Under the pieces are notes generated by a model. The model was not told where the DNA came from and did no database searches. It saw only the letters and a list, made by a program, of their open reading frames with translations. A stretch of 5,748 nucleotides of DNA. Origin: Candidatus Cloacimonadota bacterium. Lineage in GTDB: Bacteria; Cloacimonadota; Cloacimonadia; Cloacimonadales; Cloacimonadaceae. Below are positions 4,723-5,748 of the stretch, piece after piece. Every line of letters starts with the position of its first letter. Position 1 is the first letter of the stretch. A program made the translations under genes and the position numbers. The stretch lies in NCBI GenBank assembly GCA_023228285.1, contig JALOBM010000112.1, positions 1-5,748 on the forward strand. Reading direction: 5' to 3'.

Positions 4723-5622
4723 ATGCCAGAGAACAAAAACCTTAATCTTTTACAGCGCATCGGCAGGTATTCAGACTTATTGACTCCAAAACAGATTTGT
4801 TTAGCCGAATACATCGAAAAGAACTACCCCTCTTTAGCTTACATTACTATGACAAAACTGGCACATCTTGCAAACGTTAGCGAAACTACTGTAGTGCGCT
4901 TAATTTACGCTTTGGGCTACAGTGGATTCCCTGAATTTAAAGATGCGCTGCGTATGACAATTGAACAGGCAGCCCAGCCTGATAATGGTATGAGCCGTTA
5001 TGAGTTAGGGAAAAGAAAATATAAGTTTCCACAGGATTCATGTAAAGCAATATTTGAGCTTGAAATGAAAATAACGCAAGAAACTCTGGCAGGGATAGAC
5101 ATAGAAGAGCACCAAAGAGCCGTTGATCTAATTTATTCAGCCCCAATGATTATTGTTTTAGGCTGTGGAGCAAATTCATGCTGCTCTCAGGCACTTGGAT
5201 TTGCTTTGCAGGTAATTCTCAAGAATGTCCATATAGTAGAGAATCTTGGCTTGGAAGAGGGGGCTCTTTTAAGGGACGTCCCTGACGGGACTGTATGCAT
5301 AGCATTTTCGACTCCGCGATATCCAAGAGTCACTCAGGAGATCCTCGAAATTCTTAAAGGTAAAAACACAAAAATCATTGGCTGCTCTGATTCAATGCTT
5401 TCTCCCATCGTTCCTTTTTGTGACATATTTTTCCAGGTTCCCGAAAAATACGTTACTTTTATCGACACCAACGCAGCATTTATGGCTCTCATTCACTCGT
5501 TGGTCTTTACTTTGCACTTCAAAGACAAGGCAAAGGTGAAGAAGAGGATCGAATCATACAATGAATTTACAAGAAAACAAAAATACTACGTCAAAGATTT
5601 CCTAGAACTTGTAGAGTTTTAA
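4723..5622 (+). CDS. MurR/RpiR-family transcriptional regulator (HTH plus SIS domain)
   Basis: This is a 299-residue protein, of normal family length. The N-terminal winged HTH of the RpiR type covers about residues 5-80, with ITMTKLAHLANVSETTVVRLIYALGYSGFPEFKDAL (41-76) as the DNA-binding core. A SIS domain covers about 138-265, with VLGCGANSCCSQAL (145-158) and IAFSTPRYPRVTQEIL (193-208). Known: these regulators usually sense sugar phosphates through the SIS domain. Here the canonical phosphate-binding S-x-S-G-x-T is replaced by F-S-T-P-R-Y, so the ligand may differ. It is divergent from the symporter operon and separated only by the shared promoter region, so it is inferred to control that operon and perhaps itself. 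I chose ATG 4723 because GGGGAAGG (4707-4714) lies 8 bases upstream; a GTG at 4705 would overlap that site. No clear terminator follows the stop. Confidence 0.92.
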   Translation: MPENKNLNLLQRIGRYSDLLTPKQICLAEYIEKNYPSLAYITMTKLAHLANVSETTVVRLIYALGYSGFPEFKDALRMTIEQAAQPDNGMSRYELGKRKYKFPQDSCKAIFELEMKITQETLAGIDIEEHQRAVDLIYSAPMIIVLGCGANSCCSQALGFALQVILKNVHIVENLGLEEGALLRDVPDGTVCIAFSTPRYPRVTQEILEILKGKNTKIIGCSDSMLSPIVPFCDIFFQVPEKYVTFIDTNAAFMALIHSLVFTLHFKDKAKVKKRIESYNEFTRKQKYYVKDFLELVEF

Positions 5623-5673
5623 TTGAGCAAGGCTATATTAGGGTCTCAAAATTAAACTCGGACAGCATACCAT

Positions 5674-5748
5674 TTATTTCACCCTGCTGACCTTGATTTT
5701 ATATGTTGCACCGACTTTTTCTATCAGATCAATTTGAATATTATTGAG
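5674..5748 (-). CDS. 3' end of an unidentified minus-strand gene, cut by window end
   Basis: An open frame enters at base 5748 and ends at TAA 5676-5674. Only the last 24 residues are visible, ending DLIEKVGATYKIKVSRVK. No domain can be recognised. Its last 13 bases, GGTGAAATAAATG (5683-5671, including the stop and a following ATG), are identical to the junction at the end of the ferredoxin-like gene (814-802). The protein ends in RVK, as the ferredoxin-like subunit ends in RVVK. It may be a paralogue of that subunit or unrelated. The ATG after its stop opens only an 11-codon frame. It would be convergent with the regulator gene, with 51 bases between that hold no obvious terminator. So short a frame could also be chance. 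Confidence 0.35.
   Translation of the reverse strand, partial: LNNIQIDLIEKVGATYKIKVSRVK

Noticed and set aside
5623..5673. Terminator between the regulator and the convergent gene end
   Set aside because: Only a 5-base TTGAG/CTCAA pairing with a long loop and no T-run is present, too weak to call.

Overview
The window looks like a stretch of bacterial chromosome from an anaerobic or amino-acid-fermenting bacterium. This is inferred from iron-sulfur-rich, dehydrogenase-type flavoproteins, clear sigma70 promoters, strong GGAGG-type ribosome binding sites, moderate GC in genes and very AT-rich spacers. A Synergistota- or Clostridia-like host would fit, but the sequence alone does not fix the taxon. 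There are no RNA genes, insertion sequences or CRISPR arrays.

Layout. Most of the window is one minus-strand operon, in transcription order: a sodium:solute symporter (4350-2857); a 93-bp spacer with a strong stem-loop; then five tightly packed genes, a small [2Fe-2S] protein (2763-2404), a pyridine-nucleotide-disulfide-type FAD protein (2411-1308), a two-cluster ferredoxin-like protein (1308-805), a BFD-type [2Fe-2S] protein (804-469) and a DAO/glycine-oxidase-type FAD protein (from 472, cut by the window start). The five overlap by 8, 1, 0 and 4 bases, so they are almost certainly translationally coupled and made as one complex. Diverging from the symporter, on the plus strand, is an RpiR-family regulator with HTH and SIS domains (4723-5622). 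The 372-bp divergent spacer holds a near-consensus promoter for each side and several inverted repeats. At the right edge a minus-strand reading frame (5748-5674) ends, convergent with the regulator.

How they fit together. The order FAD protein, ferredoxin, BFD protein, DAO protein is the same as pdhA-pdhF-pdhX-pdhB of the dye-linked L-proline dehydrogenase (PDH1 type) of Thermococcales, with an added HcnA-like [2Fe-2S] subunit. The parsimonious reading is an imported amino or imino acid (proline, hydroxyproline, sarcosine or similar) oxidised by the DAO-type subunit, with electrons passed through FAD and Fe-S centres to a carrier. The PutP-like symporter would bring in the substrate and the divergent RpiR protein would control the operon. 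The exact substrate cannot be read from the sequence.
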